Shown: positions 45,631 to 55,754 of the stretch, in pieces
Position numbering within the stretch: position 1 is the first letter of the stretch
How the letters are laid out: every line of letters starts with the position of its first letter
Assembly (NCBI GenBank): GCA_963830565.1
Contig: CAWHMO010000002.1
Coordinates: forward strand, 1 to 64,000
Source of the DNA: DATFDN01 sp963830565
Lineage (GTDB): Bacteria; Pseudomonadota; Alphaproteobacteria; Acetobacterales; Acetobacteraceae
Length of the DNA stretch: 64,000 nt
Direction of reading: 5' to 3'
Position numbers and translations under genes: made by a program
Notes under the pieces: generated by a model
The model's input: the letters and a program-made list of their open reading frames with translations, nothing else
Databases searched by the model: none
Told to the model about the DNA's origin: nothing

Positions 45631-45729
45631 GCCGACGTGGCCGAGGCGGTGCTCTGGCTTGCCGTATTCCCAACAAGCGCGCTGACTGGTTAGTCGCTGA
45701 ACGTCAGCCACGGCTGGTCGATGACGTGA
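45631..45729 (+). pseudogene. Remnant of an SDR-family C-terminus
   Basis: In one forward frame the DNA reads ADVAEAVLWLAVFPTSALTG, stop, SLNVSHGWSMT, stop. This matches the last 25-30 residues of short-chain dehydrogenases (…VAxAVLFLASxxSxxxTGxxLxVxGG), with an in-frame TAG at 45691. Nothing of the rest of the enzyme remains. It sits in the 210-bp gap between the kinase and the second DUF892 gene, a scar of gene loss or replacement. Confidence 0.65.
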
Positions 45730-45828
45730 ACCAGGCGCCCCCTGCCCCGATCACGTTCCCTTGGTCAAAGAACTTCGACGGGTGGCTACGGCCTTTTAGC
45801 CGCAGTGCAACACGGGGGAACACAAGCC

Positions 45829-46332
45829 ATGGGAATTTTCTCAAAGCCCATCAAGACACTGGAAGATCTGTTCACGCACACGCTTCAGGACATCTACTAC
45901 GCCGAGAACCAGATCGTTAAGAACCTGCCGACGATGGTCGAAAAGGCCAACGACCCGCAGCTGAAGCAAGGGTTCCAGACGCACCTCACAGAGACCCAGA
46001 ACCATGTCAAGCGGCTTGAGCAGGTGTTCCAGGCGCTGGGCCAGAGCCCCAAGGGCGTCACCTGTCAGGCTATGGACGGCATCCTGGCGGAAGCCAAGGA
46101 GGTGATGGGCGACGTGTCCGATACCGACGTCCTGGATGCGGCGATGCTTTCGTCCGCGCAGGCGGTCGAGCACTACGAGATCACCCGCTACGGCACGCTG
46201 ATCGCGCTCGCCAGGCAGCTTGGTAAGACCCAGGTCGTGAGCCCGCTCGAGCAAACTCTCGAAGAGGAGAAGGCGACCGACAAGAAGCTGACCTCCATCG
46301 CTGAGAGCCGCGTCAATCGCAAGGCGGCCTGA
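45829..46332 (+). CDS. DUF892 ferritin-like protein (YciE/YciF family), copy 2
   Basis: 167 residues from ATG 45829 with GGGGGA at 45814. It shares the family helices LFTHTLQDIYYAENQIVKNL, FQTHLTETQNHVKRLEQVFQ, AVEHYEITRYGTLIALARQL and LEEEKATDKKLTSIAESRVN, with the Glu and His metal-ligand positions kept. It differs from copy 1 by an extra N-terminal segment (MGIFSKPIKT) and a D/E-rich middle. It is followed by a strong hairpin terminator, so it is probably monocistronic. Stress-linked family of unsettled biochemistry. Confidence 0.9.
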   Translation: MGIFSKPIKTLEDLFTHTLQDIYYAENQIVKNLPTMVEKANDPQLKQGFQTHLTETQNHVKRLEQVFQALGQSPKGVTCQAMDGILAEAKEVMGDVSDTDVLDAAMLSSAQAVEHYEITRYGTLIALARQLGKTQVVSPLEQTLEEEKATDKKLTSIAESRVNRKAA

Positions 46333-46342
46333 TCTACCCTTC

Positions 46343-46369
46343 GGGGTGAGCCCAAGGCGGGCTCACCCC
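46343..46369 (+). terminator. Hairpin terminator after the second DUF892 gene
   Basis: GGGGTGAGCCC and GGGCTCACCCC form a perfect 11-bp stem with the 5-base loop AAGGC, 11 bp after the stop codon. No T-run follows (ACCCTTCG), so it may need Rho or act as mRNA 3' protection, but position and stability fit a transcription end. Confidence 0.7.
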
Positions 46370-46442
46370 ACCCTTCGCCACCGTCCTCCTTTCGCGCCCC
46401 GCGGCGTTGCCTGAGACGACATGGCGGGCGACGGTGCATGCC

Positions 46443-48134
46443 ATGACATCCGTACCGCGTCTGCTTCTCGCCTTCGACCGCGACGTGGAGCCCTGGCTTG
46501 ACTTCGATCCCACCCGGTCCCGACCGGCGCGCGGTACGGTCGCGGCCGCGACGGCGAATCCGCTGGCCTCCTGGGCGGCGGTTTCGATGCTGCGGCGGGG
46601 CGGGGCGGCGATCGATGCCGCCATCGCGGCGCAGGCCGTTCTTGCCGTGGTCGAGCCGAATGCGTCGGGCCTCGGGGGCGGTGCCGTGGTGCTGGCGACG
46701 ACCGGCGTTCCGTTCCAGGTGCTTGCGTTCGACGGGCTATCGGCAGCGCCAGGACGGGTGACAGCGCGCCTGGTGCGGGATTTCGATGGCCGCGCGGTGC
46801 CGGCCGACCGTGCCGTGATCGGTGGGCGCACCGTCGGCGTTCCCGGAGTTCTGCGGGCGCTAGAGATGGTGCATCGCCGGCTGGGCCGTCTGCCCTGGAG
46901 CGCGCTGCTGCGATCGGCGATCGGGCTGGCCGAGGACGGGTTTCCGCTCGCGCCCTATCTGCGCCGCACCTTGCAGGAAGCTCCTAGCGCGCGCGACGAG
47001 GCGATGGCGCGCGCGCTCTATTGCGACACCGAGGGTGCGCCGCTGCGTGCCGGCACCCGTGTGCGCAACCCGGCCCTGGCGCGGACGCTGCACGTCATTG
47101 CCGAGGACGGGGCCGATGCGTTCTATCGGGGCGAGGTCGCCGCCGACATCTGCGCCGCCGTGGCAACCGACTGGTTTCCGGGCACGCTGACCTTGGCGGA
47201 CCTTGCCGGCTACCGGGCGATCGAGCGCGCGCCGGTGACGTTCGAGCTACTGACGTTGTCCGGTTCCCAGCTTACCGTCGCGACTGCTCCCCTGCCCGCC
47301 TTCGGCGGCATCGTCGCGGCGCAGATCGCTGGCATTGCCCGCCGGACCGGCATCATTCACCTGGGCGGGGGCATGACCGAGGACGAGGTGCATGTCCTCG
47401 CCGAGGCCGGCCGGATGGCGTACGCCGACCGCGCCGTGTACGCCGCCGACCCTGACTTCGCGGCCGCGGATGCCGGGGCGCTGCTCGCGCCGTCCTATCT
47501 CGCTAGCCGTGCCGCTGCCCTTGATCCGGACCGCCGCGTCGAGGAGCTGGACGCCGGAGCGGCCGCGGACCCGGACGGCGCGAGCATGACCAGCCACATC
47601 GCGGTCGCCGATGCCGCGGGCGGCGTGGTCTCGATCACCACGACCATCAACCAGAATTTCGGCGCCCGCGTGTCGGTGGATGGATTCTATCTCAACAACG
47701 CACTGACCAACTTCGCCGCAAATCCCCGCCCCGGCCGTCCGGGCGGGCGCAACGCGATGGCGCCGGGCAAACGTCCGCGCACCTCGATCGCGCCCTGCAT
47801 CGTGTTCGATGCCACCGGCCGCCCGCTCGCGGCGCTGGGCGCGGGCGGGGGCAATCGCATCCCCGGCACGATCGCCAACGCGCTGCTGCGGCTGGCTGGC
47901 GGGCTGCGCGACCCGCAGGCGATCATCGCCGCCCCGCAGGCGCTGAACTGGAGCGGCGTGACCGAAATCGAGCCGCCGCTGGAGCGTCACGGCGCGGGGC
48001 TGGCGCGGCGCGGCCATTGGGTGTTGTGCCGGCGGTTCGATACCGGGGCGCAGGCCCTTGTTCGTGACGGGGATGCGTGGCTGGCCGGAGGCGATCCGCG
48101 CCGCGACGGGGTAGGAATGGCGTGCGCGCCGTGA
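46443..48134 (+). CDS. Gamma-glutamyltransferase family protein
   Basis: 563 residues from ATG 46443. The N-terminal half has GTVAAATANPLASWAAVSML, GGAAIDAAIAAQAVLAVVEP and ASGLGGGAVVLA. The cleavage site and nucleophile threonine lie in GASMTSHIAVADAAGGVVSI (Thr about 383), followed by TTTINQNFGARVSVDGFYLN and LGAGGGNRIPGTIANALLRL. Family members self-cleave into two chains in the periplasm and act on gamma-glutamyl compounds such as glutathione. No clear signal peptide is seen at this start, which is unusual; an intracellular ywrD/acylase-like member is possible. It lies upstream of pal but is separated by 126 bp. Confidence 0.8.
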   Translation: MTSVPRLLLAFDRDVEPWLDFDPTRSRPARGTVAAATANPLASWAAVSMLRRGGAAIDAAIAAQAVLAVVEPNASGLGGGAVVLATTGVPFQVLAFDGLSAAPGRVTARLVRDFDGRAVPADRAVIGGRTVGVPGVLRALEMVHRRLGRLPWSALLRSAIGLAEDGFPLAPYLRRTLQEAPSARDEAMARALYCDTEGAPLRAGTRVRNPALARTLHVIAEDGADAFYRGEVAADICAAVATDWFPGTLTLADLAGYRAIERAPVTFELLTLSGSQLTVATAPLPAFGGIVAAQIAGIARRTGIIHLGGGMTEDEVHVLAEAGRMAYADRAVYAADPDFAAADAGALLAPSYLASRAAALDPDRRVEELDAGAAADPDGASMTSHIAVADAAGGVVSITTTINQNFGARVSVDGFYLNNALTNFAANPRPGRPGGRNAMAPGKRPRTSIAPCIVFDATGRPLAALGAGGGNRIPGTIANALLRLAGGLRDPQAIIAAPQALNWSGVTEIEPPLERHGAGLARRGHWVLCRRFDTGAQALVRDGDAWLAGGDPRRDGVGMACAP

Positions 48135-48260
48135 GAAGCACGCTTTCGTATGCGCGCGAGCTTGACCGGCGAGTCACACGCGGTTAGTTGCTGTCGCGCG
48201 GGGAACGTTCCAGATTCGGGTATGGTCCCCGCCAGTCATTCCCTTCAGGGATCAAGAGCA

Positions 48261-48746
48261 ATGCAGATACGGATTGCCGCTGCTCTCGCCGCCGTCGCCT
48301 TGCTCGCGGCGTGCTCCAATACGCCCGAGACGGCCACCACGGGTGGCACCGCCAATGGCGCCGGGGGCGCAACCACGGCCGGGGTCGTACCGGGGAGTCA
48401 GCAGGATCTGGCGACCAATGTCGGCGATCGGGTCTATTACGCCTTCGACAGCAGCAAGCTGACGCCGGACGACCAGACCACACTCGACCGGCAATCGGAG
48501 TGGTTGCAGAAATACCCGCAAGTCGGCGTTCAGTTGGCGGGCAACACCGACGACCGTGGTACCGAGGAATACAACCTCGCGCTTGGCCAGCGTCGCGCCA
48601 ACGCGGCGCGCGATTACCTGGCGGCGCGTGGCGTGACCCCGAGCCGCGTGGACACGATCAGCTTCGGCAAGGACCGACCCATCGCCCTCGGCGACAACGA
48701 GGAAGCCTGGGCGAAGAACCGGAACGCCACCACGTCCGTGCGCTGA
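48261..48746 (+). CDS. pal: Peptidoglycan-associated lipoprotein Pal
   Basis: 161 residues from ATG 48261. Lipoprotein signal MQIRIAAALAAVALLAACSN with the Cys at 18. A Gly/Thr-rich tether leads to the OmpA-like domain: VYYAFDSSKLTPDDQTTLDR, VGVQLAGNTDDRGTEEYNLA, LGQRRANAARDYLAARGV and ISFGKDRPIALGDNEEAWAK. The TDDRGTEEYN and RRAN residues bind diaminopimelate in peptidoglycan. Pal anchors the outer membrane to the wall in the Tol-Pal system. tolQRAB, normally just upstream, are not in the window; the gamma-glutamyltransferase gene is there instead. Confidence 0.95.
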   Translation: MQIRIAAALAAVALLAACSNTPETATTGGTANGAGGATTAGVVPGSQQDLATNVGDRVYYAFDSSKLTPDDQTTLDRQSEWLQKYPQVGVQLAGNTDDRGTEEYNLALGQRRANAARDYLAARGVTPSRVDTISFGKDRPIALGDNEEAWAKNRNATTSVR

Positions 48747-48833
48747 GCGCCGTCCTCAAGCCCGGACAGGCGCCCGATTTCGGGGCGAGCGGCTCTTCGT
48801 CTAGAAGTCCGCCGGGCCAGGAGGACGAACAGC

Positions 48834-49762
48834 ATGAAGGTGCGCGCAATCGGGACCGGAGCGATGCGGGCGGCGCTGGTTGCTTGGCTCGCGGTCTGGG
48901 GGGTGGCGGCTTTGGGGCTGGCGAGCCCGGCGAGCGCGCAGATGCAAACCCGTGAGGGTATTGCGTTGCAGAACCAGATCCTGGAGCTGCAGCGCGAGCT
49001 CCAGGTGTTGGCCCAGCGGGGCGGGGCAGGCGCGTATCCGGGCTATCCCCCGCTCCGGGCGCCGCGCCTTCCGCGGCGACCAGCGACGTGGTCACAAGGC
49101 TGCTGACCCGGGTCGATGCGCTGGAGGGCGCGGTGCGCGAGCTGCGCGGCCGGGTGGAGGAGCTGAGCAACCGGCTTCAGCAGCAGACCTCCCAGCTCAG
49201 CAAACAGATCGAGGATCTGCAGTTTCAAGTCCAGAACCCGCAGGGCGGGGCCCAGGCGACATCGCCGGGGGCGTCCGGCGCCTCGCCCTCCGCTTTGCCG
49301 CCAGCTCCCGCCCCGTCGCCGACCCCGCCCAGTGCGGCCCCCGGTCCGCGGTGATACCCGCCCGGCGCGAACGGCCGGCGCACGCCCGAGCTGATCGTGC
49401 AGGAGGGCCAGGCCGCGCTTCAGCGAGGGGATTTCGGCGGCGCCGAGCAAAACGCGCGCGAGGTGCTCGCCAACCGCGCCTCGCCGCGTGCCTACGATGC
49501 GCAGTTCCTGCTCGCTCAGGCGCTGCTCGGGGAACGGCAGTACTCGCAGGCCGCCATCGCGTTTGACGACGCATACAACCGCCAGAAGAAGGGCAGCCAC
49601 GCGCAGGACTCCCTGCTGGGCCTCGCCGACGCGCTGACGGCGATCAACGAGAAACGCGCAGCCTGCGACACGCTGGGCAAGCTGCGCGCCGAGTTCCCCA
49701 TGCGACCCCCGGACGTACAGGACCGCGCGGCGCAGGTCGGCAGGCGCGCCGGCTGCCGGTGA
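48834..49762 (+). pseudogene. cpoB: Tol-Pal regulator CpoB (YbgF), frameshift and in-frame stop
   Basis: ATG 48834. The signal peptide (AALVAWLAVWGVAALGLASP, cut after ASA) and start of a coiled coil (GIALQNQILELQRELQVLAQ) are in one frame. After a one-base loss in a run of C near 49050, the next frame gives VVTRLLTRVDALEGAVRELR and GRVEELSNRLQQQTSQLSKQ. A TGA at 49352 then interrupts, but the same frame resumes with TPELIVQEGQAALQRGDFGG and the TPR part (FLLAQALLGERQYSQAAIAF, GSHAQDSLLGLADALTAINE). CpoB links cell-wall synthesis with outer-membrane constriction. The position after pal is canonical. Sequence error and real loss are both possible. Confidence 0.8.
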
Positions 49763-50030
49763 ACCGGATCATAATGGCGGGCCAGTCCCGGGGCGGCTTC
49801 CTGTCCGTCGTCCATGCGGCGCGACACCCGGACAAGGTGATGGGCGTCGTTAATTTCTCCGGCGGCTGGTGGGCTGAATTCTGGTCGGGGCGGGACTTCA
49901 ACACCGCTCAACTCGCTGCTGCTGGAAAGGCAGCCATGGCATTCACGGCAACGGCCATGCGCTGTTCGGTTACGTTGGCATGTGGGGGGCCGTGGTTGCA
50001 GCCTACCTGCGCCAAATCGACAACCGCTGA
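49759..50030 (+). pseudogene. Alpha/beta-hydrolase (dienelactone hydrolase-like) remnant
   Basis: The first frame reads IIMAGQSRGGFLSVVHAARH and VMGVVNFSGGWWAEF, the nucleophile elbow (GQSRGG, Ser) and following strand of an alpha/beta hydrolase. Shortly after 49905 another frame gives IHGNGHALFGYVGMWGAVVA and AYLRQIDNR with stop at 50030, the C-terminal catalytic-His end of the same family. The N-terminal third and the part bearing the acidic residue are missing. It overlaps the end of cpoB by 4 bp. A broken insertion into the pal-cpoB-tilS-ftsH block. Confidence 0.7.
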
Positions 50031-50073
50031 CGTTTCCGCGCTGTATCCGGGCCGAGCAGGAGCATGACCGAGA

Positions 50074-51354
50074 GTGACAGCGGCGATCTCATCCACACTC
50101 AGTCTCACCCCGGCCGACTTCACCGGGTTGATGGCGCCGCTCGGCCCGTTTGAGCCGAACCCGAGGCTCGCCGTCGCCGTCTCGGGCGGAGCGGACAGCC
50201 TGGCGCTCGGGTTGCTCGCCGATGGCTGGACGCGCGCGCGTGGCGGGACGGTGCTCGGGCTGATCGTCAATCATGGGCTGCGGGCCGAGTCGGGACGCGA
50301 GGCCGAGGAGACGCGCGGGACGCTTGCCGGACGGGGGATTGGCGCGCTTGTGCTGCGTGCTGCCGGGCTCGGACATGGCCCGGCCCTGGCCGCGCGTGCC
50401 CGTGCGGCGCGCTATGCGCTGCTGCGCGCCGCCTGCGCCGAGGCGGGCATCGTGCATCTTCTGGTGGGCCATCACGCCGCCGACCAGGCGGAGACCGTCA
50501 TCATGCGGGCCTTGGCGGGCAGTGGCCCGGCGGGTCTTGCCGGCATGGCGCCCGTGGTCGAGGAGGCGGGTCTGCGCCTGCTGCGCCCGCTGTTGTCGGT
50601 GCCGCCGGCACGGCTGCGCGCGACGCTGGCGGCGGCGGGCCTGGCCTGGGCAGAGGACCCGTCGAATACCGATCGCGCCGCCTTGCGGCCTCGGTTGCGG
50701 GCGCTGCGCCGCGATCGGGACGGAGCCGGGCCGGCCACGGCCGCTCTGCTCGCTGCGGCCCAGGCGCATGGTGCGCGACGTGCCCGCGCCGAGGCGGAAG
50801 CAGCCTGGTTCCTGGGAGGGCACGTGTCGCTCCGTCCCGAGGGATTCGCTCTCTTGCCGGCCACTCCGATGCCCCCTGCTGCTCTGGGTGCCGTCATCGC
50901 CGCCATTGGCGGACGGACGCGGTTGCCGGCGCGCGCGCCGCTTGCCGCGCTGGCCGAGGCGCCGCGCCCGGCGACCTTGGCAGGGGTCCGGCTGATGTCG
51001 GCGGGCCGGCTCGGCCCGGGCCTTCTGGTCGTGCGCGAGGCCGCGGCGATGGCGCCTGCGGTGCCGGCGCATCCTGGGGCGCTCTGGGATGGACGGTTCC
51101 GCCTGAGCGCGGGCGCCGCCCCGCCGGAAGGCGCGGTGATCGGCGCGCTGGACCAGGCGGCAGTCAGGCTTCGCGACGTCTCCGAGCTGCCCGCGTCCGT
51201 CTTGCAGACCCTGCCCGCGCTCTGGGTGAATGATCGCCTGTCCGCCGTGCCGCACATCAATTGGCCCGATCCGGCGTGCTGCGCCCGCGTGAAGATGTGG
51301 TTCGCCCCTGCCCGGCCGGCCGGCTCTGCACCCATGCTGTCTTCAGGGAGTTGA
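50074..51354 (+). CDS. tilS: tRNA(Ile)-lysidine synthase TilS
   Basis: 426 residues from GTG 50074. N-terminal PP-loop ATPase: RLAVAVSGGADSLALGLLAD (SGGxDS), LIVNHGLRAESGREAEE, and LLVGHHAADQAETVIMRALA, all conserved in TilS. The middle has LLRPLLSVPPARLRATLAAA and GLAWAEDPSNTD, which contact the tRNA. The C-terminal part is Ala/Pro-rich and weakly conserved, as in other alphaproteobacteria. The enzyme adds lysine to C34 of the AUA-reading tRNA(Ile) and is essential. Position before ftsH matches the common order in this group. Confidence 0.95.
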   Translation: MTAAISSTLSLTPADFTGLMAPLGPFEPNPRLAVAVSGGADSLALGLLADGWTRARGGTVLGLIVNHGLRAESGREAEETRGTLAGRGIGALVLRAAGLGHGPALAARARAARYALLRAACAEAGIVHLLVGHHAADQAETVIMRALAGSGPAGLAGMAPVVEEAGLRLLRPLLSVPPARLRATLAAAGLAWAEDPSNTDRAALRPRLRALRRDRDGAGPATAALLAAAQAHGARRARAEAEAAWFLGGHVSLRPEGFALLPATPMPPAALGAVIAAIGGRTRLPARAPLAALAEAPRPATLAGVRLMSAGRLGPGLLVVREAAAMAPAVPAHPGALWDGRFRLSAGAAPPEGAVIGALDQAAVRLRDVSELPASVLQTLPALWVNDRLSAVPHINWPDPACCARVKMWFAPARPAGSAPMLSSGS

Positions 51355-51459
51355 CCCCTCGCGCGCTTCGGGGGTGCGCAAACGCGTATTTCATCCTATG
51401 TTGATCTCGCGGCAAGCGCCGCGCGCCGCCAAGGCGGCCCTGGGAGACGTGGACGTTAC

Positions 51460-53388
<1,929 letters not shown>

Positions 53389-53431
53389 GAAGCCCTCTCG
53401 AAGTAAGCCCGCAGCCCTCGTTCATCGTCTT

Positions 53432-53506
53432 GGCCGGACTTGTTCCGGCCATCCACGACTTTTCTGATCCCGGCGAAAGGCGTGAGTGCCCGCGACAAGC
53501 GCGGGC
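53432..53506. repeat. Pair of short palindromes between ftsH and folP
   Basis: GGCCGGA acttgt TCCGGCC (53432-53450) and GCCCGCG acaag CGCGGGC (53488-53506) are two perfect 7-bp stems. Their wording (CTTGGCCGGACTTGTTCCGG and GTGCCCGCGACAAGCGCGGG) resembles dispersed alphaproteobacterial intergenic palindromes. The second ends exactly where ATG 53507 begins, so it may occlude that upstream folP start. Confidence 0.6.
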
Positions 53507-53521
53507 ATGATGCGGAAGAAC

Positions 53522-54313
53522 ATGCCGCAGGTCATGGGCATCCTCAACCTGACGCCCGACAGCTTCAGCAACGGCGGCGAATATGCCAACGCGGATGCGG
53601 CGATCGCCGCGGGGCTGGCGATGCGCACCGCCGGGGCGGACATCGTGGATGTCGGCGGGGAAAGCACGAGGCCCGGGGCTGCCCCGGTCCAACCGGACGA
53701 GGAGCAGGCGCGCATCCTGCCGGTGATCGCGGCCCTGGCCCGCGCCGGGATCGTGGTCTCGGTCGATACTCGCAACGCGGCGACCATGGCGGCGGCGCTC
53801 GCCGCTGGTGCCGCCATGGTCAACGACGTGTCCGCCCTGGCGCACGACCCCGACGCGGCGCCTCTGCTGGCCCGGCGTGATTGCGCGGTGGTGCTGATGC
53901 ACATGCGCGGCAACCCAGCGACCATGGCCACGCAAGCGTGCTATGGCGATGTCGCGGCCGAGGTCGCGGCCGAACTGGGGGAGCGGGTCGCGGCCGCCGA
54001 GCGCGCCGGCATTGCCCGCTCCCGGCTGATCCTCGACCCCGGCTTCGGCTTCGCCAAGCGCCCGGAACACTCGATCGCGCTGCTGCGCCATCTTCCGACG
54101 CTCGCCGCGCTCGGGCTGCCGATACTGGTCGGGGTCTCGCGCAAGGGATTCATCGGTGCGCTGGCGGGCGAACCGGCGCCGGCGCGGCGCGACGCTGCCT
54201 CGCTTGCCGCCGGGCTGTTCGCACTGACCCAGGGCGCGGCGGTGCTGCGCGTGCATGACGTCGTGGGAACGTGCCAGGCTTTGAAGGTGTGGAGTGCGCT
54301 TACCGCGGACTGA
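53522..54313 (+). CDS. folP: Dihydropteroate synthase FolP
   Basis: 263 residues from ATG 53522, which has GGAAG just upstream and opens MPQVMGILNLTPDSFSNGGE; the in-frame ATG at 53507 lies against a palindromic repeat and is less likely. Family motifs: ADIVDVGGESTRPGA (pterin/pABA loop 2), VSVDTRNAATMAAAL, MVNDVSAL, VLMHMRGNPATM, RLILDPGFGFAKRPEHS, VGVSRKGFIG and GAAVLRVHDV. It condenses hydroxymethyl-dihydropterin pyrophosphate with p-aminobenzoate, the sulfonamide target. Lies between ftsH and glmM as in many Proteobacteria. Confidence 0.95.
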   Translation: MPQVMGILNLTPDSFSNGGEYANADAAIAAGLAMRTAGADIVDVGGESTRPGAAPVQPDEEQARILPVIAALARAGIVVSVDTRNAATMAAALAAGAAMVNDVSALAHDPDAAPLLARRDCAVVLMHMRGNPATMATQACYGDVAAEVAAELGERVAAAERAGIARSRLILDPGFGFAKRPEHSIALLRHLPTLAALGLPILVGVSRKGFIGALAGEPAPARRDAASLAAGLFALTQGAAVLRVHDVVGTCQALKVWSALTAD

Positions 54314-54383
54314 GGTTTCGCTTTCCTTTCCCGCTCGCACGCGCGAAAATACAATTGCGATCTGAAACGTTCGAGGAGTGTTC

Positions 54384-55754
54384 ATGTCCAGCGCACGGCG
54401 GCTGTTCGGGACTGATGGGATTCGCGGCACCGCGAACAGCGATCCGATGACGGCCGAGATCGCGCTCCGGCTCGGCCAGGCCGCTGGACTGCTGTTCACC
54501 CGGGGCAGCCATCGGCACCGGGTGGTGATCGGCAAGGACACCCGCCTCTCGGGCTACATGATCGAGCCGGCGTTGACCGCCGGGTTCATCGGTGCCGGCA
54601 TGGACGTGACGTTGGTCGGGCCGCTGCCGACCCCGGCCATCGCCATGCTGACGCGCAGCCTGCGGGCTGATCTGGGTGTCATGATCTCGGCCTCGCACAA
54701 TCCATTCGAGGACAACGGGATCAAGCTGTTCGGCCCGGATGGCCTCAAGCTCTCCGATGAGACCGAACAGCGGATCGAGATGCTGATGGCGAGCGACCTG
54801 ACCGGCCGTCTCGCGTTGGCCGCGAAGCTCGGCCGCGCCGCTCGGCTCGATGATGCTTCGGGTCGTTATATCGAAGCCGCGAAAGCGACATTCCCCCGCC
54901 CGCTGGTGTTGGAAGGGCTGAAGATCGTCGTCGATTGCGCGCACGGCGCAGCCTATCGGGTGGCCCCCACGGTTCTGTGGGAACTGGGTGCCGCGGTGAT
55001 CGCGGTCGGCGTGGCGCCGGACGGCTTCAACATCAACAAGGGTTGCGGCTCCACCGCCCCTGAGCATCTGTGCGAGCAGGTGCTGGCGCACGGCGCCGAT
55101 CTCGGCATCGCGCTCGACGGGGATGCGGATCGCGTGCTGATCTGCGACGAGCATGGACATCTGGTCGATGGCGACCAGATCCTCGCCCTGATCGCCCGCT
55201 CCTGGCATGCCGCCGGTCGCCTGCGCGGCGATGGGATCGCGGCCACGGTGATGTCGAATCTCGGGCTGGAGCGGTTCCTCGCCGGACTTGGTCTGGGGCT
55301 GGAGCGCACCAAGGTCGGGGACCGGTATGTCGCGGAGCGGATGCGCGAACTTGGCTTGAACGTGGGCGGGGAACAGTCCGGCCACTTGATCCTGTCGGAT
55401 TTCGCCACCACCGGCGACGGGCTGGTCGCCGCGCTGCAGGTTCTGGCCGTCCTGGTCGAGCAGGGGCGTCCGGCCAGCGAGGTGTGCCGGGTCTTCACCC
55501 GCTTGCCGCAGTTGCTGCGCAACGTGCGCTTCGCAGGCCCCTCGCCGTTGCGCACCCAGACGGTTCAGAGCGCGGTCGCGGCGGCACAGGCGAGGCTGGC
55601 GGGGGTCGGCCGGCTGGTGATCCGCGAGAGCGGAACCGAGCCGCTGGTCCGGGTGATGGCCGAAGCCGAAGACGAGGCGCTGATCGCCGAGATCGTCGCC
55701 GAGCTATGCGAGACCATCACGGCGAGCACCGCACAGCGCGCCGACGCGGCGTGA
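54384..55754 (+). CDS. glmM: Phosphoglucosamine mutase GlmM
   Basis: 456 residues from ATG 54384, with GAGGAG at 54373. RRLFGTDGIRGTAN opens the protein. The phosphoserine loop is GVMISASHNPFEDNGIKLFG (Ser about 104). The metal loop is DLGIALDGDADRVLICDEHG. The sugar-binding loop is GGEQSGHLIL and the phosphate-binding loop VIRESGTEPLVRVMAEAED. It interconverts glucosamine-6-P and glucosamine-1-P for peptidoglycan and LPS precursors. It is coupled to thiD by a GTGA overlap. All motifs intact. Confidence 0.98.
   Translation: MSSARRLFGTDGIRGTANSDPMTAEIALRLGQAAGLLFTRGSHRHRVVIGKDTRLSGYMIEPALTAGFIGAGMDVTLVGPLPTPAIAMLTRSLRADLGVMISASHNPFEDNGIKLFGPDGLKLSDETEQRIEMLMASDLTGRLALAAKLGRAARLDDASGRYIEAAKATFPRPLVLEGLKIVVDCAHGAAYRVAPTVLWELGAAVIAVGVAPDGFNINKGCGSTAPEHLCEQVLAHGADLGIALDGDADRVLICDEHGHLVDGDQILALIARSWHAAGRLRGDGIAATVMSNLGLERFLAGLGLGLERTKVGDRYVAERMRELGLNVGGEQSGHLILSDFATTGDGLVAALQVLAVLVEQGRPASEVCRVFTRLPQLLRNVRFAGPSPLRTQTVQSAVAAAQARLAGVGRLVIRESGTEPLVRVMAEAEDEALIAEIVAELCETITASTAQRADAA

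Noticed and set aside
46443..48134. Gamma-glutamyltransferase as part of the Tol-Pal operon
   Set aside because: A 126-bp gap separates it from pal and it has no functional link to the system; it is more likely a neighbour after loss or movement of tolB.
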